Under the pieces are notes generated by a model. It did not search any database and had not been told where the DNA came from. It saw only the letters and a list, made by a program, of their open reading frames with translations. This document shows, one piece after another, positions 1-5,720 of a stretch of DNA of 6,090 bases. The DNA is from Defluviitaleaceae bacterium. Lineage in GTDB: Bacteria; Bacillota; Clostridia; Lachnospirales; WQUN01. The first letter of the stretch is position 1. The number at the start of each line of letters is the position of its first letter. The stretch spans positions 1-6,090 of the forward strand of contig WRDG01000149.1 of NCBI GenBank assembly GCA_009783525.1. Reading direction: 5' to 3'. The translations under genes and the position numbers were made by a program.

Positions 1-1
1 G

Positions 2-391
2 TACGCGTCAACCGATTGGATGAAAAAAGGAATGCTGATGCAAACCGAATCGTACGACGACGGCAGGACATGGACAGCGCAGCATCCCACAGACATGCCC
101 AGCCTTTCGACACCCGCGCATTTGATTAAACTCGCGGACGGCAGGCTGATGGCAACGCACTCGTCGCGCCAATATCCGAACTCTGTTTACGTGACGGTTT
201 CAAACGACGAGGGAGTCACTTGGCAAACCCGTTCGACAAAAACTGTTTGCCAAGACTTGGTTAATTTCGATTCCACATATCCCACGAGCGTGCAGTTCGC
301 GGACGGGACGCTGTTTACTGTTTGGTACGGCAACCGCTTCGGGAAATTTTACATTGGATACGCGAGGTACGGGCCGGAAAGCTTACAATAA
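2..391 (+). CDS. Sialidase/BNR-repeat protein, C-terminal part (5' truncated by window edge)
   Basis: The frame is open from base 2 through an internal Met codon at 20 to TAA at 389-391, so the gene begins upstream and about 129 C-terminal residues are seen. Two Asp-boxes (consensus S-x-D-x-G-x-T-W) are present: SYDDGRTW at bases 50-73 and SNDEGVTW at 200-223. Between and after them are beta-propeller strands with the ADG turns usual in BNR proteins (KLADGRL, QFADGTL, then VWYG). This matches the sialidase/neuraminidase superfamily, whose six-bladed propellers remove terminal sugars from glycans or host mucins. Many BNR proteins are not sialidases, and the N-terminal arginine and signal-peptide region lies outside the window, so substrate and location cannot be given. 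A hairpin directly follows the stop codon. It converges with the minus-strand gene at 419-1057 and shows no evident functional link to the signalling genes. The fold is well supported; the exact enzyme activity is not. Confidence 0.85.
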   Translation, partial: YASTDWMKKGMLMQTESYDDGRTWTAQHPTDMPSLSTPAHLIKLADGRLMATHSSRQYPNSVYVTVSNDEGVTWQTRSTKTVCQDLVNFDSTYPTSVQFADGTLFTVWYGNRFGKFYIGYARYGPESLQ

Positions 392-413
392 AAAAACGGC
401 GGCTGCCGTTTTT
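392..413. terminator. Bidirectional intrinsic terminator between convergent genes
   Basis: A perfect 9 bp stem, AAAAACGGC (392-400) with GCCGTTTTT (405-413), encloses a GGCT loop. Read on the plus strand it follows the sialidase-like stop codon by one base and ends in T5. Read on the minus strand it follows the TAG of the ToxR-like gene (419-421) and ends in T7. It therefore can stop transcription from both sides. Confidence 0.85.
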
Positions 414-418
414 ATAAT

Positions 419-1057
419 CTATTCTTCGTTTATTTCGTCCGGGTCGTCCGGGTCGTCGGTTTCCCAATAATAATCCGGCATGGACAGCGGGACAAATTCG
501 TCCTCGAGTTCGGCAAAGTACTCGCCGTTGTCTTCGCGCATTATATTGATGGTTGTAACAACCGAAGCGAAAAGGATGCATGCTATAATAAATATTGCGG
601 CAATTTTGAAGCGGGCATTTATTGCGTGGATCCCGGCAATGTTTTTTTCGTTAAGTTTAAAAAACGCTTCGTGAGTTACTTCCTGCTTACATTCGTTTTT
701 AAAACGTCCCCAATGGATTTGAAAAGCGAATCCGTGCGCGGGCAAATAATTTATCCACATAAAGCCGTCGCCCGACGAATTAATCTGTTCGACAATTGCT
801 TCGAGGCACCTGCGGGTTTCTTCGCGGTTTGCGGAGGCTCCCCATATGTCGCGGTGCAGTTGGTCGAGCGAAAGATACTCGCCTTCGAGCGAAACCAAAA
901 GATCGAGAGCTTCAAATTCTTTATCTGTTAAAGTCAGTTCGTGACCCGTAACGGTGTAGGCCTGCTTTATTTTTCTGTTAAGGTTAAGCGGGCCGGCGCA
1001 ATGAAAATCGCTGCGGAAATTTCCTTTGATGTTTGTAAATTCGCTGATTGCCTTCAC
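419..1057 (-). CDS. ToxR/CadC-like membrane-anchored winged-helix protein
   Basis: This 212-residue protein has an N-terminal OmpR-type winged-helix domain (about residues 20-116). Visible landmarks are LTLTDKEFEALDLL, the LSLDQLHRDIWG stretch (compare LSREQLLERVWG in the family) and a G-F-A-F wing end. One hydrophobic helix follows (about 150-173), then a 39-residue tail with 17 Asp/Glu, including DDPDDPDE. The topology predicted is DNA-binding domain in the cytoplasm and tail outside, as in one-component regulators of the ToxR/CadC class. The tail is far shorter than typical CadC sensor domains. The recognition-helix region, TRRCLEAIVEQI, lacks the basic RRLR pattern normal for the family, so DNA binding is uncertain. 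The GTG start lies inside the best Shine-Dalgarno match (AAAGAGGTGAAGG), the frame is closed by TAA a short way upstream, and no ATG is available near the start, so the exact start is unsure. It follows the two-component operon but is separated from it by a strong terminator and has its own promoter candidate. Confidence 0.75.
   Translation of the reverse strand: MKAISEFTNIKGNFRSDFHCAGPLNLNRKIKQAYTVTGHELTLTDKEFEALDLLVSLEGEYLSLDQLHRDIWGASANREETRRCLEAIVEQINSSGDGFMWINYLPAHGFAFQIHWGRFKNECKQEVTHEAFFKLNEKNIAGIHAINARFKIAAIFIIACILFASVVTTINIMREDNGEYFAELEDEFVPLSMPDYYWETDDPDDPDEINEE
433..456. repeat. 9-bp tandem microrepeat encoding DDP repeats
   Basis: TCGTCCGGG occurs twice head to tail (433-441, 442-450), followed by a partial third copy (451-456). 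On the minus strand it encodes the DDPDDPD stretch near the C-terminus of the ToxR-like protein. Because the unit is three codons long, gain or loss of copies would lengthen or shorten the acidic tail without a frameshift. Confidence 0.7.
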
Positions 1058-1077
1058 CTCTTTAATGCAAGTTCCCC

Positions 1078-1106
1078 ATTAAAGAATAATAATGCGGAAT
1101 GATCAA
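1078..1106 (-). promoter_or_regulatory. Candidate sigma-A-type promoter of the ToxR-like gene
   Basis: On the minus strand TTGATC (1101-1106, -35, four of six matches to TTGACA) is followed after exactly 17 bases by TTTAAT (1078-1083, -10, five of six). Transcription would begin near 1071, giving a leader of only about 14 bases before the GTG at 1057. The -35 box overlaps the last two T positions of the upstream operon's terminator. No operator is evident. Confidence 0.45.
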
Positions 1107-1148
1107 AAAAAATCGTAGGTTGCATAATCGCAACCTACGATTTTTTTT
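1105..1148 (-). terminator. Strong intrinsic terminator of the kinase/regulator operon
   Basis: A perfect 19 bp inverted repeat (1105-1123 with 1130-1148) encloses a 6-base loop. The core is an 11 bp GC-containing stem, TCGTAGGTTGC on the plus strand, flanked by A8/T8. On the minus strand the response-regulator stop codon (1147-1149) runs straight into it and the hairpin is followed by T8. The symmetry would let it work in both directions, but no plus-strand gene leads into it. Confidence 0.9.
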
Positions 1149-1818
1149 ACTCGCGTTCGAAAATATATCCTTCGTTGCGTATTGAAGATATTGTATAACC
1201 CGAACCCGCAATTTTTTTTCTGAGCCTCGAAACGACTGTTTTTAACGCGTTGTCGTCGCCGTGCATTTCCTGTCCCCAAACCTTTCCGTAAATAAAACAG
1301 GCAGTAAGTATTTTTTCGGGGAACTGTGCGAACATTGTGAGCATAGCTATTTCTTTTCCCGCCAGTTGCATGTCTTTGCCGCCGATGTACGCTTTGCCGC
1401 CGAGCGGATCGATGCTAAACGGGCCGACCGTGACGGCGTCCGGCACTATTGATGCTCTGTGCAGCAGCGTTTCCAACCTGGCAGTCAAAACAGAAACGTC
1501 GTAAGGTTTTGGGAGGTAGTCGTCGCCGCCGGCCTTCAGCCCGGCGAGGATGTCGTCCCGCGTGCCCATCGCGGTTAGTATCAAAACCGGAATGTTTGAC
1601 GTCTGCCTGAGCTCGTGCAAAAACTTTAATCCGTTTCCGTCCGGAAGCTGTATGTCGAGTACGATGGCCCGGGGCGGATCCTGCGCTATAAGGCGTTTGG
1701 CTTCTTCAATTGTATATGCCTGTTTGGTTTCGAAACCCCTCCGTTGCAAAATTTTTTTATTGTTGATTTGAACCTTGGGTTCGTCTTCTATCATTAAAAT
1801 ATAATTTTGATTAGCCAT
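1147..1818 (-). CDS. OmpR/PhoB-family response regulator
   Basis: The 223-residue length is normal for the family. The receiver domain (about 5-120) has the acidic pair E11/D12, phospho-acceptor D55 in IVLDIQLPDGNG, switch residue T82 in LILTAMG, aromatic Y101 and conserved K104 in YLPKPY. All phosphorylation residues are present, so it should be a working partner of the adjacent kinase. The effector domain (about 127-221) is an OmpR-type winged helix with GKEIAMLTMF, KVWG, a basic recognition helix (about 188-203, ending VVSRLRKKI) and the wing end NEGYIF. It is expected to bind promoter DNA as a dimer when phosphorylated. Its ATG (1816-1818) lies inside the kinase gene, whose stop is at 1811-1813, an 8-base overlap that implies translational coupling. 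A GGGAG lies about 12 bases upstream of the start, which is rather far. The target genes cannot be read from the sequence; the nearby divergent promoter region is an obvious candidate. Confidence 0.95.
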   Translation of the reverse strand: MANQNYILMIEDEPKVQINNKKILQRRGFETKQAYTIEEAKRLIAQDPPRAIVLDIQLPDGNGLKFLHELRQTSNIPVLILTAMGTRDDILAGLKAGGDDYLPKPYDVSVLTARLETLLHRASIVPDAVTVGPFSIDPLGGKAYIGGKDMQLAGKEIAMLTMFAQFPEKILTACFIYGKVWGQEMHGDDNALKTVVSRLRKKIAGSGYTISSIRNEGYIFERE

Positions 1819-3109
1819 TGGTATATATCACTCCCGGTTGGTTTTTATATAAAGGCAGTTTAAATGAAACGACGGTGCCTTTGCCGAATTCGCTTTCCAT
1901 TTTAATCTCTCCGAAATGCGTTTCGATTGCGGATCTGCATATATGAAGGCCGAGCCCGGTCCCGCCGTCCGATACGCCGCGGTCAAAAACATGCGGCAGC
2001 AGCTCGGGTTTGACTCCCTGCCCGTTGTCCGCGATTTTAACGCGGATTGAATTGCCGCTTGCCAAAGCGGTTATTTTTATTGTCCCGTTTCGCGTGTACC
2101 TGTTCGCGTTCGACAAAAGGTTGGACAGCACATGGAGTAATATGTCGGCGTTTCCGTTTACGGGCGGAAGCGACGGCGGGATGTCAAGCACAAGCTGGTT
2201 GCCGTTGCGCTCAAGTACCGCGACGTATGCCGCGGCGCCTTCCTTTATTACGGGCGTGAGGTCCAGCGGCTGCATTTCGCTGCGGTGTTTGTGAATGGAC
2301 GAATGTTTCATCGCGCTGTCGATTAAACGCGCCATGCGCATGACTTCGCGCTGGGCGTTTTCCAAACTTTCTTTCATGTCGTCTATGTCCATTTGATAAT
2401 CGAGCTGGTCCGCTGCGTTAATAATGTCTGTTGAAATAACTGTGAGCGGCGTTTTTAAATCATGCGAAATATTTTGCAAAAATTCCGTTTTTAAATAGTT
2501 AAGGTCGTTTAACGCGTGGTTGGCATTTTCGAGCTCCGTTTGCCGCGTGTCGTACATGCGCTGGTGCAGCAGCATGACTATGGCCAATAAAATTCCGCAT
2601 GATATAAGCGCGGAGACGACGTCGATCATCACTGCGGACTCATGTTCGAACGTATGGACGGCTTGGGGGAAAAAAAACGCAATCAAGCAGCAGCCCGTGT
2701 ATAAAATGAACTCGACCGACAGCGCGACCGCGCGGTCATGCTTTTCCAAAATAATCGTAGTCAAAATAACCGCAAACAAAAAAAAGCAGGGCATTCCGCT
2801 TTTATATCCGCCGGATAAAAAAAACATCAGCGGGAACGCGGTGAAAAACACCGAAATTACTATTATCCAACTGCTGACCCGGTAGCTGATTTTTTTTCCG
2901 ACATACCTGACCATTAAAAAAGTTAATGAAAAAGAAGTGAAGCAAATAAAGGCGACGAAATAAGACTGCTGAACCAGCGAAACGGCCGCGAAAATTATGC
3001 CCGAAAACATTCCGGCAAATCCGAGCAGGTTAAACGCTTGGACGCGAAGCTCGAGCTTCGGATCGAAATAAGCCGAGGCAAATTTGGCAACGAAGCCGCT
3101 TTTTTTCAT
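1811..3109 (-). CDS. Membrane sensor histidine kinase with six-helix N-terminal domain
   Basis: This 432-residue protein has about six hydrophobic segments (near residues 26-47, 50-70, 80-98, 104-121, 127-147, 160-181) with short loops and no large external domain. A helical linker (about 182-208) follows, with no recognisable HAMP domain. The dimerisation and phosphotransfer region holds the H-box NISHDLKTPLTVIS with H216, and D217/T220 fit the phosphatase motif of HisKA kinases. The ATPase domain has the N-box LSNLLSNANRYT (N330, N334), the G1 box ADNGQG (D361), phenylalanine F375 and the G2 box GGTGLGLHI (382-390). All catalytic motifs are intact. It should autophosphorylate H216 and pass phosphate to D55 of the overlapping regulator. 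The membrane region carries FPLMFFLSGGYKSGM (92-106), shared in pattern with the partial protein at the right edge. A perfect GGAGGT (3118-3123) stands 8 bases before the ATG, so the start is secure. The signal is unknown; the short loops suggest a ligand within or near the membrane. Confidence 0.95.
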   Translation of the reverse strand: MKKSGFVAKFASAYFDPKLELRVQAFNLLGFAGMFSGIIFAAVSLVQQSYFVAFICFTSFSLTFLMVRYVGKKISYRVSSWIIVISVFFTAFPLMFFLSGGYKSGMPCFFLFAVILTTIILEKHDRAVALSVEFILYTGCCLIAFFFPQAVHTFEHESAVMIDVVSALISCGILLAIVMLLHQRMYDTRQTELENANHALNDLNYLKTEFLQNISHDLKTPLTVISTDIINAADQLDYQMDIDDMKESLENAQREVMRMARLIDSAMKHSSIHKHRSEMQPLDLTPVIKEGAAAYVAVLERNGNQLVLDIPPSLPPVNGNADILLHVLSNLLSNANRYTRNGTIKITALASGNSIRVKIADNGQGVKPELLPHVFDRGVSDGGTGLGLHICRSAIETHFGEIKMESEFGKGTVVSFKLPLYKNQPGVIYTNG

Positions 3110-3169
3110 TATTTATTACCTCCGCTCACGGCACGAAAAAAATTTTGTCATAAAAATTTAACACTCCGC

Positions 3170-3197
3170 ATTATAAAAGAACAGCATGTGTTTACAA
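3170..3197 (-). promoter_or_regulatory. Candidate promoter of the kinase/regulator operon
   Basis: On the minus strand a perfect -10 TATAAT (3170-3175) is preceded after 16 bases by TTGTAA (3192-3197, four of six matches to TTGACA). Transcription would start near 3163, giving a leader of about 54 bases before the kinase ATG at 3109. It fires away from the chemoreceptor promoter, so the two genes share one control region. Confidence 0.6.
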
Positions 3198-3202
3198 GAG
3201 TT

Positions 3203-3236
3203 AAACCCCGAAATCAATTTAATGGCGGGGTTTTTT
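3203..3236 (+). terminator. Plus-strand intrinsic terminator without an obvious gene
   Basis: AAACCCCG (3203-3210) pairs perfectly with CGGGGTTT (3226-3233) around a 15-base loop, and the T run extends to 3236 (T6). It is oriented as a plus-strand terminator; on the minus strand the stem is followed by AACTC rather than a T run. The gene to its left runs on the minus strand, so no plus-strand coding sequence feeds it. It lies between the two divergent promoter candidates. It could end a short untranslated RNA or shield the chemoreceptor promoter from stray transcription. Confidence 0.65.
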
Positions 3237-3242
3237 ATGTGT

Positions 3243-3305
3243 AAAAAATCATTAAAAAAAAATTAAAAAAGGTGTTGACACTGGTGTTGCACCATAGTTG
3301 ATAAT
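3243..3305 (+). promoter_or_regulatory. Candidate promoter of the chemoreceptor gene, 19-bp spacer with A-tract upstream element
   Basis: A perfect -35 TTGACA (3275-3280) is followed by GATAAT (3300-3305, five of six) after 19 bases, two more than the usual 17. A 17-base alternative ends on the poorer TTGATA (3298-3303). Upstream, A-tracts at 3243-3248, 3254-3262 and 3265-3270 resemble an UP element or bent DNA. Transcription would start near 3312, leaving a leader of about 36 bases. The long spacer holding a dyad (see 3271-3294) resembles promoters activated by MerR-type regulators. Confidence 0.5.
3271..3294 (+). promoter_or_regulatory. Operator-like dyads and direct repeat over the chemoreceptor -35/spacer
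   Basis: GGTGTTG occurs twice (3271-3277 and 3283-3289), 12 bases apart. The first copy is part of the dyad GTGT-TG-ACAC (3272-3281), which covers the -35 box. The second is part of TGGTG-TTG-CACCA (3282-3294), which lies in the spacer. Two overlapping dyads this close to a promoter suggest a regulator binding site. The binding protein is unknown; the adjacent response regulator or an outside protein are both possible. Confidence 0.4.
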
Positions 3306-3347
3306 CGAAACGCGGACGCAATTATTTTATGCAGAGGAGAGATTAAC

Positions 3348-5621
3348 ATGAAACTTTTGAGAAAAATTCAAATCGGCAGGAGAATCCAGCTTTCTTTTTT
3401 AATCGTTTCGTTAACGGCGGCAAGCTCAGGGCTGTTCGCGCTGGCAAACATGAAAAAGATCGACGAAGGATACTCGGCCTCGATGGAGTTCATGCACATG
3501 CAAATCGCTTGCACAATGGACGCGGAAAAAAATTTTTACGACGCGCAGTTTTTAATGCGTAATCTGTTCGATCCGCAAAATGACAGGGGCAGCCATGCGA
3601 AAATAATTAACGAATATGAAAATGCCATGGAAAGGTTTAACAGCGCGGCAAAAAATTTATTGGCTTCCGATTCGCTTGCCGTGCGGGAAAAAGCAAGGGA
3701 GCTGCTCGAAACGGTAACAGACTACAGGCGCGAAAATTTTACGGTGACGGAAAAACTTTTGAGTGTGGACAAACAAAGCGGGGATGCGCGGGACGCGGCA
3801 GTAAACGAAGCGCGGCGGTCCAACGACGAAACGCAGACTGCATACGGAAAAAAAATTGTGGGTTTGCTCGGCGAAATATCTGAAGCGTCTCTGGCAGTTT
3901 TCAAATCTCTCGCGGAAGAAAACGGAGCGGACGCCGACCGCGCAGTGTATGTATTTGTGTTTATCCTTTCTGCAACGGCGCTGTTCGTGCTGGCGACAGT
4001 AATCGCCGTATCAAGGAGCATCAGGCTGCCTGTAAAAAAACTGCTTGAAATTGCGGAAAACGTTTCGCACGGAAACCTTAACGTTAACATCGAAACCGAT
4101 GCCGCGGACGAAATAGGAGATTTATTTAAAATTTTTTCAAAATTGGTTGCGACGATCAACGGCTTGATCGAAAGCCTCGAAAAAATGGCGCGTGACAATG
4201 CTGAGGGCGACATTGAAACAAAAATTGACGCTTCAAGGTTTGAGGGTTCGTATAAAACCGTTTCGGAAAGCATAAACGGGCTTTACAGCGGACTGGTCGG
4301 CGAAGTCGTGACGATACTCGGCTGCCTCAGCAAATTTTCGGAAGGCAATTTCGACGTTGAAATCGAACAGCAAAAAGGAAAAAAGATAATTTTAAACGAA
4401 GTGGTAAACAACATGAAATCCAATTTGAAATCGATCAACAAAGACATTACCGGATTGGTGGACGCGGCCGCGCGGGGCGAGCTTAACAACAGGGCTGACG
4501 CAGGAGCATATAAAGGCGACTGGCAGGTTTTGATCGGCGGGCTTAATAATTTGATGGATACCATATCAATGCCGGTGAGCGAAATTTTATATGTGATGGA
4601 GCATGTTTCCCGCGGCGAGCTTGATAAAAACATGCAGGGGAGCTACAGCGGCGAGTTTTTGCAAATAAAAGAATCGGTAAACGGATCGGTTGCCAACATT
4701 GCCGCCTACATCGACGAAATTTCCGACGTTTTGACCGGAATCGCAAACGGCAACCTCGACCGTCAGATAACAAGGGAATATGTGGGCGAGTTTTCAAATA
4801 TAAAAGAGGCTTTAAATAAAATAGAAGACAATTTCAATTCGGTTATCGCAAACATTGCCGCTTCGGCCGAGGCTGTGATGGCCGGCAGCAAGACCGTTTC
4901 GGAAGGGAGCATCATGCTTGCAAACGGAGCAGCGCGGCAGGCGGCTTCGGTTGAGGAACTGAATGCGTCCGCGTCCGTTATAAATTCCGTAACAACAAAA
5001 AACGCGGAGAACGCAAAACTCGCCAAGCGTTATTCGCTTAACACGATGGCTTTTGCCGAAGAAGGCGACATAGAGATGGACAAAATGCTCAGATCGATGG
5101 ACGGCATTAAAGATTCGTCAAACAAGGTTTCCAAAATAATTAAAGACATAGAGAACATCGCTTTCCAAACTAATCTGCTGGCGCTTAACGCCGCCGTTGA
5201 AGCGGCGCGGGCGGGGGTGCAGGGCAAGGGGTTTATGGTAGTGGCGGAAGAGGTGAGGAGCCTCGCCGGCAAATCAAAAATTTCGGCGGTCGAAACTGCG
5301 GAGCTAATCGCGGAGTCGATAGAACGAGTCGATTCGGGATTGGAAACGGCTAATCAAACGGCAAAGGCGTTAAAATTGATTTTGAACGAAACGGAAAAAA
5401 CATCGGAGATAGTCGCGGAAATATTTGCGGCGTCGGAAGAGCAGGCTGTTTCGGTCGGTCAAATCGTAGCGGGCCTTAATCAAGTAACGGAAATAGTAAC
5501 CGACAATACCGCGCAGGCGGAGGGATCGGCCGCGGCTTCGCAGGAGCTTGCGAGCCAATCGGTGATGCTTAACGAAATGACAAGTGTTTTTAGGTTAAAA
5601 ACGCAAGCGTTTTTAAACTAA
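3348..5621 (+). CDS. Methyl-accepting chemotaxis protein with six serial HAMP-type units
   Basis: This 757-residue transmembrane chemoreceptor has helix TM1 (about 14-33), an external all-helical ligand-binding domain (about 34-198, resembling the four-helix-bundle type), TM2 (about 199-221), a canonical HAMP domain (about 222-273, with P228 and DEIGDL), five further HAMP-like units to about 497, and the cytoplasmic signalling hairpin (497-757). The tip is recognisable as IAFQTNLLALNAAVEAARAG (604-623), the binding region for CheA and CheW in the family. Methylation-type sites appear at ASVEEL (E536/E537), AASEEQ (E697/E698) and ASQELA (Q732/E733). The tip departs from consensus at V624, M630 and KSKISAV (642-648). 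There is no C-terminal NWETF-like peptide for CheR/CheB docking. GAGGAGA (3334-3340) lies 7 bases before the ATG. The last eight codons belong to the tandem repeat array at the 3' end. The frame is intact. The ligand is unknown; nearby two-component genes suggest a shared stimulus, but this is only inferred. Confidence 0.95.
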   Translation: MKLLRKIQIGRRIQLSFLIVSLTAASSGLFALANMKKIDEGYSASMEFMHMQIACTMDAEKNFYDAQFLMRNLFDPQNDRGSHAKIINEYENAMERFNSAAKNLLASDSLAVREKARELLETVTDYRRENFTVTEKLLSVDKQSGDARDAAVNEARRSNDETQTAYGKKIVGLLGEISEASLAVFKSLAEENGADADRAVYVFVFILSATALFVLATVIAVSRSIRLPVKKLLEIAENVSHGNLNVNIETDAADEIGDLFKIFSKLVATINGLIESLEKMARDNAEGDIETKIDASRFEGSYKTVSESINGLYSGLVGEVVTILGCLSKFSEGNFDVEIEQQKGKKIILNEVVNNMKSNLKSINKDITGLVDAAARGELNNRADAGAYKGDWQVLIGGLNNLMDTISMPVSEILYVMEHVSRGELDKNMQGSYSGEFLQIKESVNGSVANIAAYIDEISDVLTGIANGNLDRQITREYVGEFSNIKEALNKIEDNFNSVIANIAASAEAVMAGSKTVSEGSIMLANGAARQAASVEELNASASVINSVTTKNAENAKLAKRYSLNTMAFAEEGDIEMDKMLRSMDGIKDSSNKVSKIIKDIENIAFQTNLLALNAAVEAARAGVQGKGFMVVAEEVRSLAGKSKISAVETAELIAESIERVDSGLETANQTAKALKLILNETEKTSEIVAEIFAASEEQAVSVGQIVAGLNQVTEIVTDNTAQAEGSAAASQELASQSVMLNEMTSVFRLKTQAFLN
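4011..4838 (+). repeat. Six-unit HAMP repeat region within the chemoreceptor
   Basis: Six units of about 45 residues each share a glycine-hydrophobic anchor: HGNL (G242), EGDI (G287), EGNF (G333), RGEL (G377), RGEL (G423) and NGNL (G468). Spacings are 45, 46, 44, 46 and 45 residues. Units 4 to 6 also share an aromatic-x-G-[DE]-[WF] motif (YKGDW, YSGEF, YVGEF) before the second helix, and unit 2 has the related FEGSY. Unit 1 alone has the classical DExG (DEIG). The regular spacing fits a stack of HAMP four-helix bundles between the membrane and the kinase-control hairpin. Confidence 0.75.
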
Positions 5622-5705
5622 AAACGCAAATGTTTTAAACAAAAAACGCAATCTTTTTAAATTAAAAAAGCAAGAGTTTTTAGATTAAAAAGCGTATAAA
5701 AAAAG
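5596..5705. repeat. Degenerate 22-23 bp tandem repeats with alternating A and T tracts
   Basis: Copies lie at 5596-5618, 5619-5640, 5641-5662 and 5663-5685, with a partial fifth at 5686-5705. Each reads roughly A5-CGCAA-N2/3-T5 then a short A-rich link. Copy 1 is a near-perfect dyad: TTAAAAACGC (5595-5604) pairs with GCGTTTTTAA (5607-5616). Later copies have decayed (AATG, ATC, AGAG in the centre). Copy 1 encodes the last residues LKTQAFLN of the chemoreceptor, and its stop codon sits at the start of copy 2. A and T tracts alternate about every 11 bases, which may bend the DNA. The array fills the whole gap to the next gene and ends with TATAAA (5695-5700), a possible -10 without a convincing -35. 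It may act as a weak terminator; no other function is visible. Confidence 0.7.
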
Positions 5706-5720
5706 ATCGGGTGGTTTTTT

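Noticed and set aside
480..931. Plus-strand frames at 480-674 and 626-931
   Set aside because: They are antisense to the ToxR-like gene, whose winged helix and membrane helix are coherent over its whole length.
1811..1818. Overlap of kinase and regulator read as a frameshifted hybrid kinase
   Set aside because: The kinase finishes normally after its G2 box and final strand, and the regulator has its own ATG and full-length receiver; short overlaps are normal in such operons.
2010..2885. Plus-strand open frames opposite the histidine kinase (2010-2294, 2047-2259, 2520-2885)
   Set aside because: They are antisense to a gene with all kinase motifs intact and give no recognisable protein.
3038..3244. 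68-residue plus-strand frame crossing the divergent control region
   Set aside because: It overlaps the kinase 5' end, both minus-strand promoter boxes and the orphan terminator stem; the protein has no recognisable features.
3264..3305. Sigma-28 (motility) promoter for the chemoreceptor
   Set aside because: GTTGATAA (3297-3304) is a fair match to the -10, but no TAAA lies about 15 bases upstream of it, whereas a perfect TTGACA does fit a housekeeping promoter.
3722..5272. Several long minus-strand open frames (3722-4273, 4283-4633, 4543-4797, 4763-5026, 5030-5272)
   Set aside because: They lie fully antisense to the intact chemoreceptor, mirror its codon pattern as Ser/Ala-rich low-complexity protein, and show no domain or convincing ribosome site.
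5596..5705. Repeat array considered as a CRISPR
   Set aside because: The units are directly adjacent, with no unique spacers, are A/T-rich and degenerate, and no cas gene is present.
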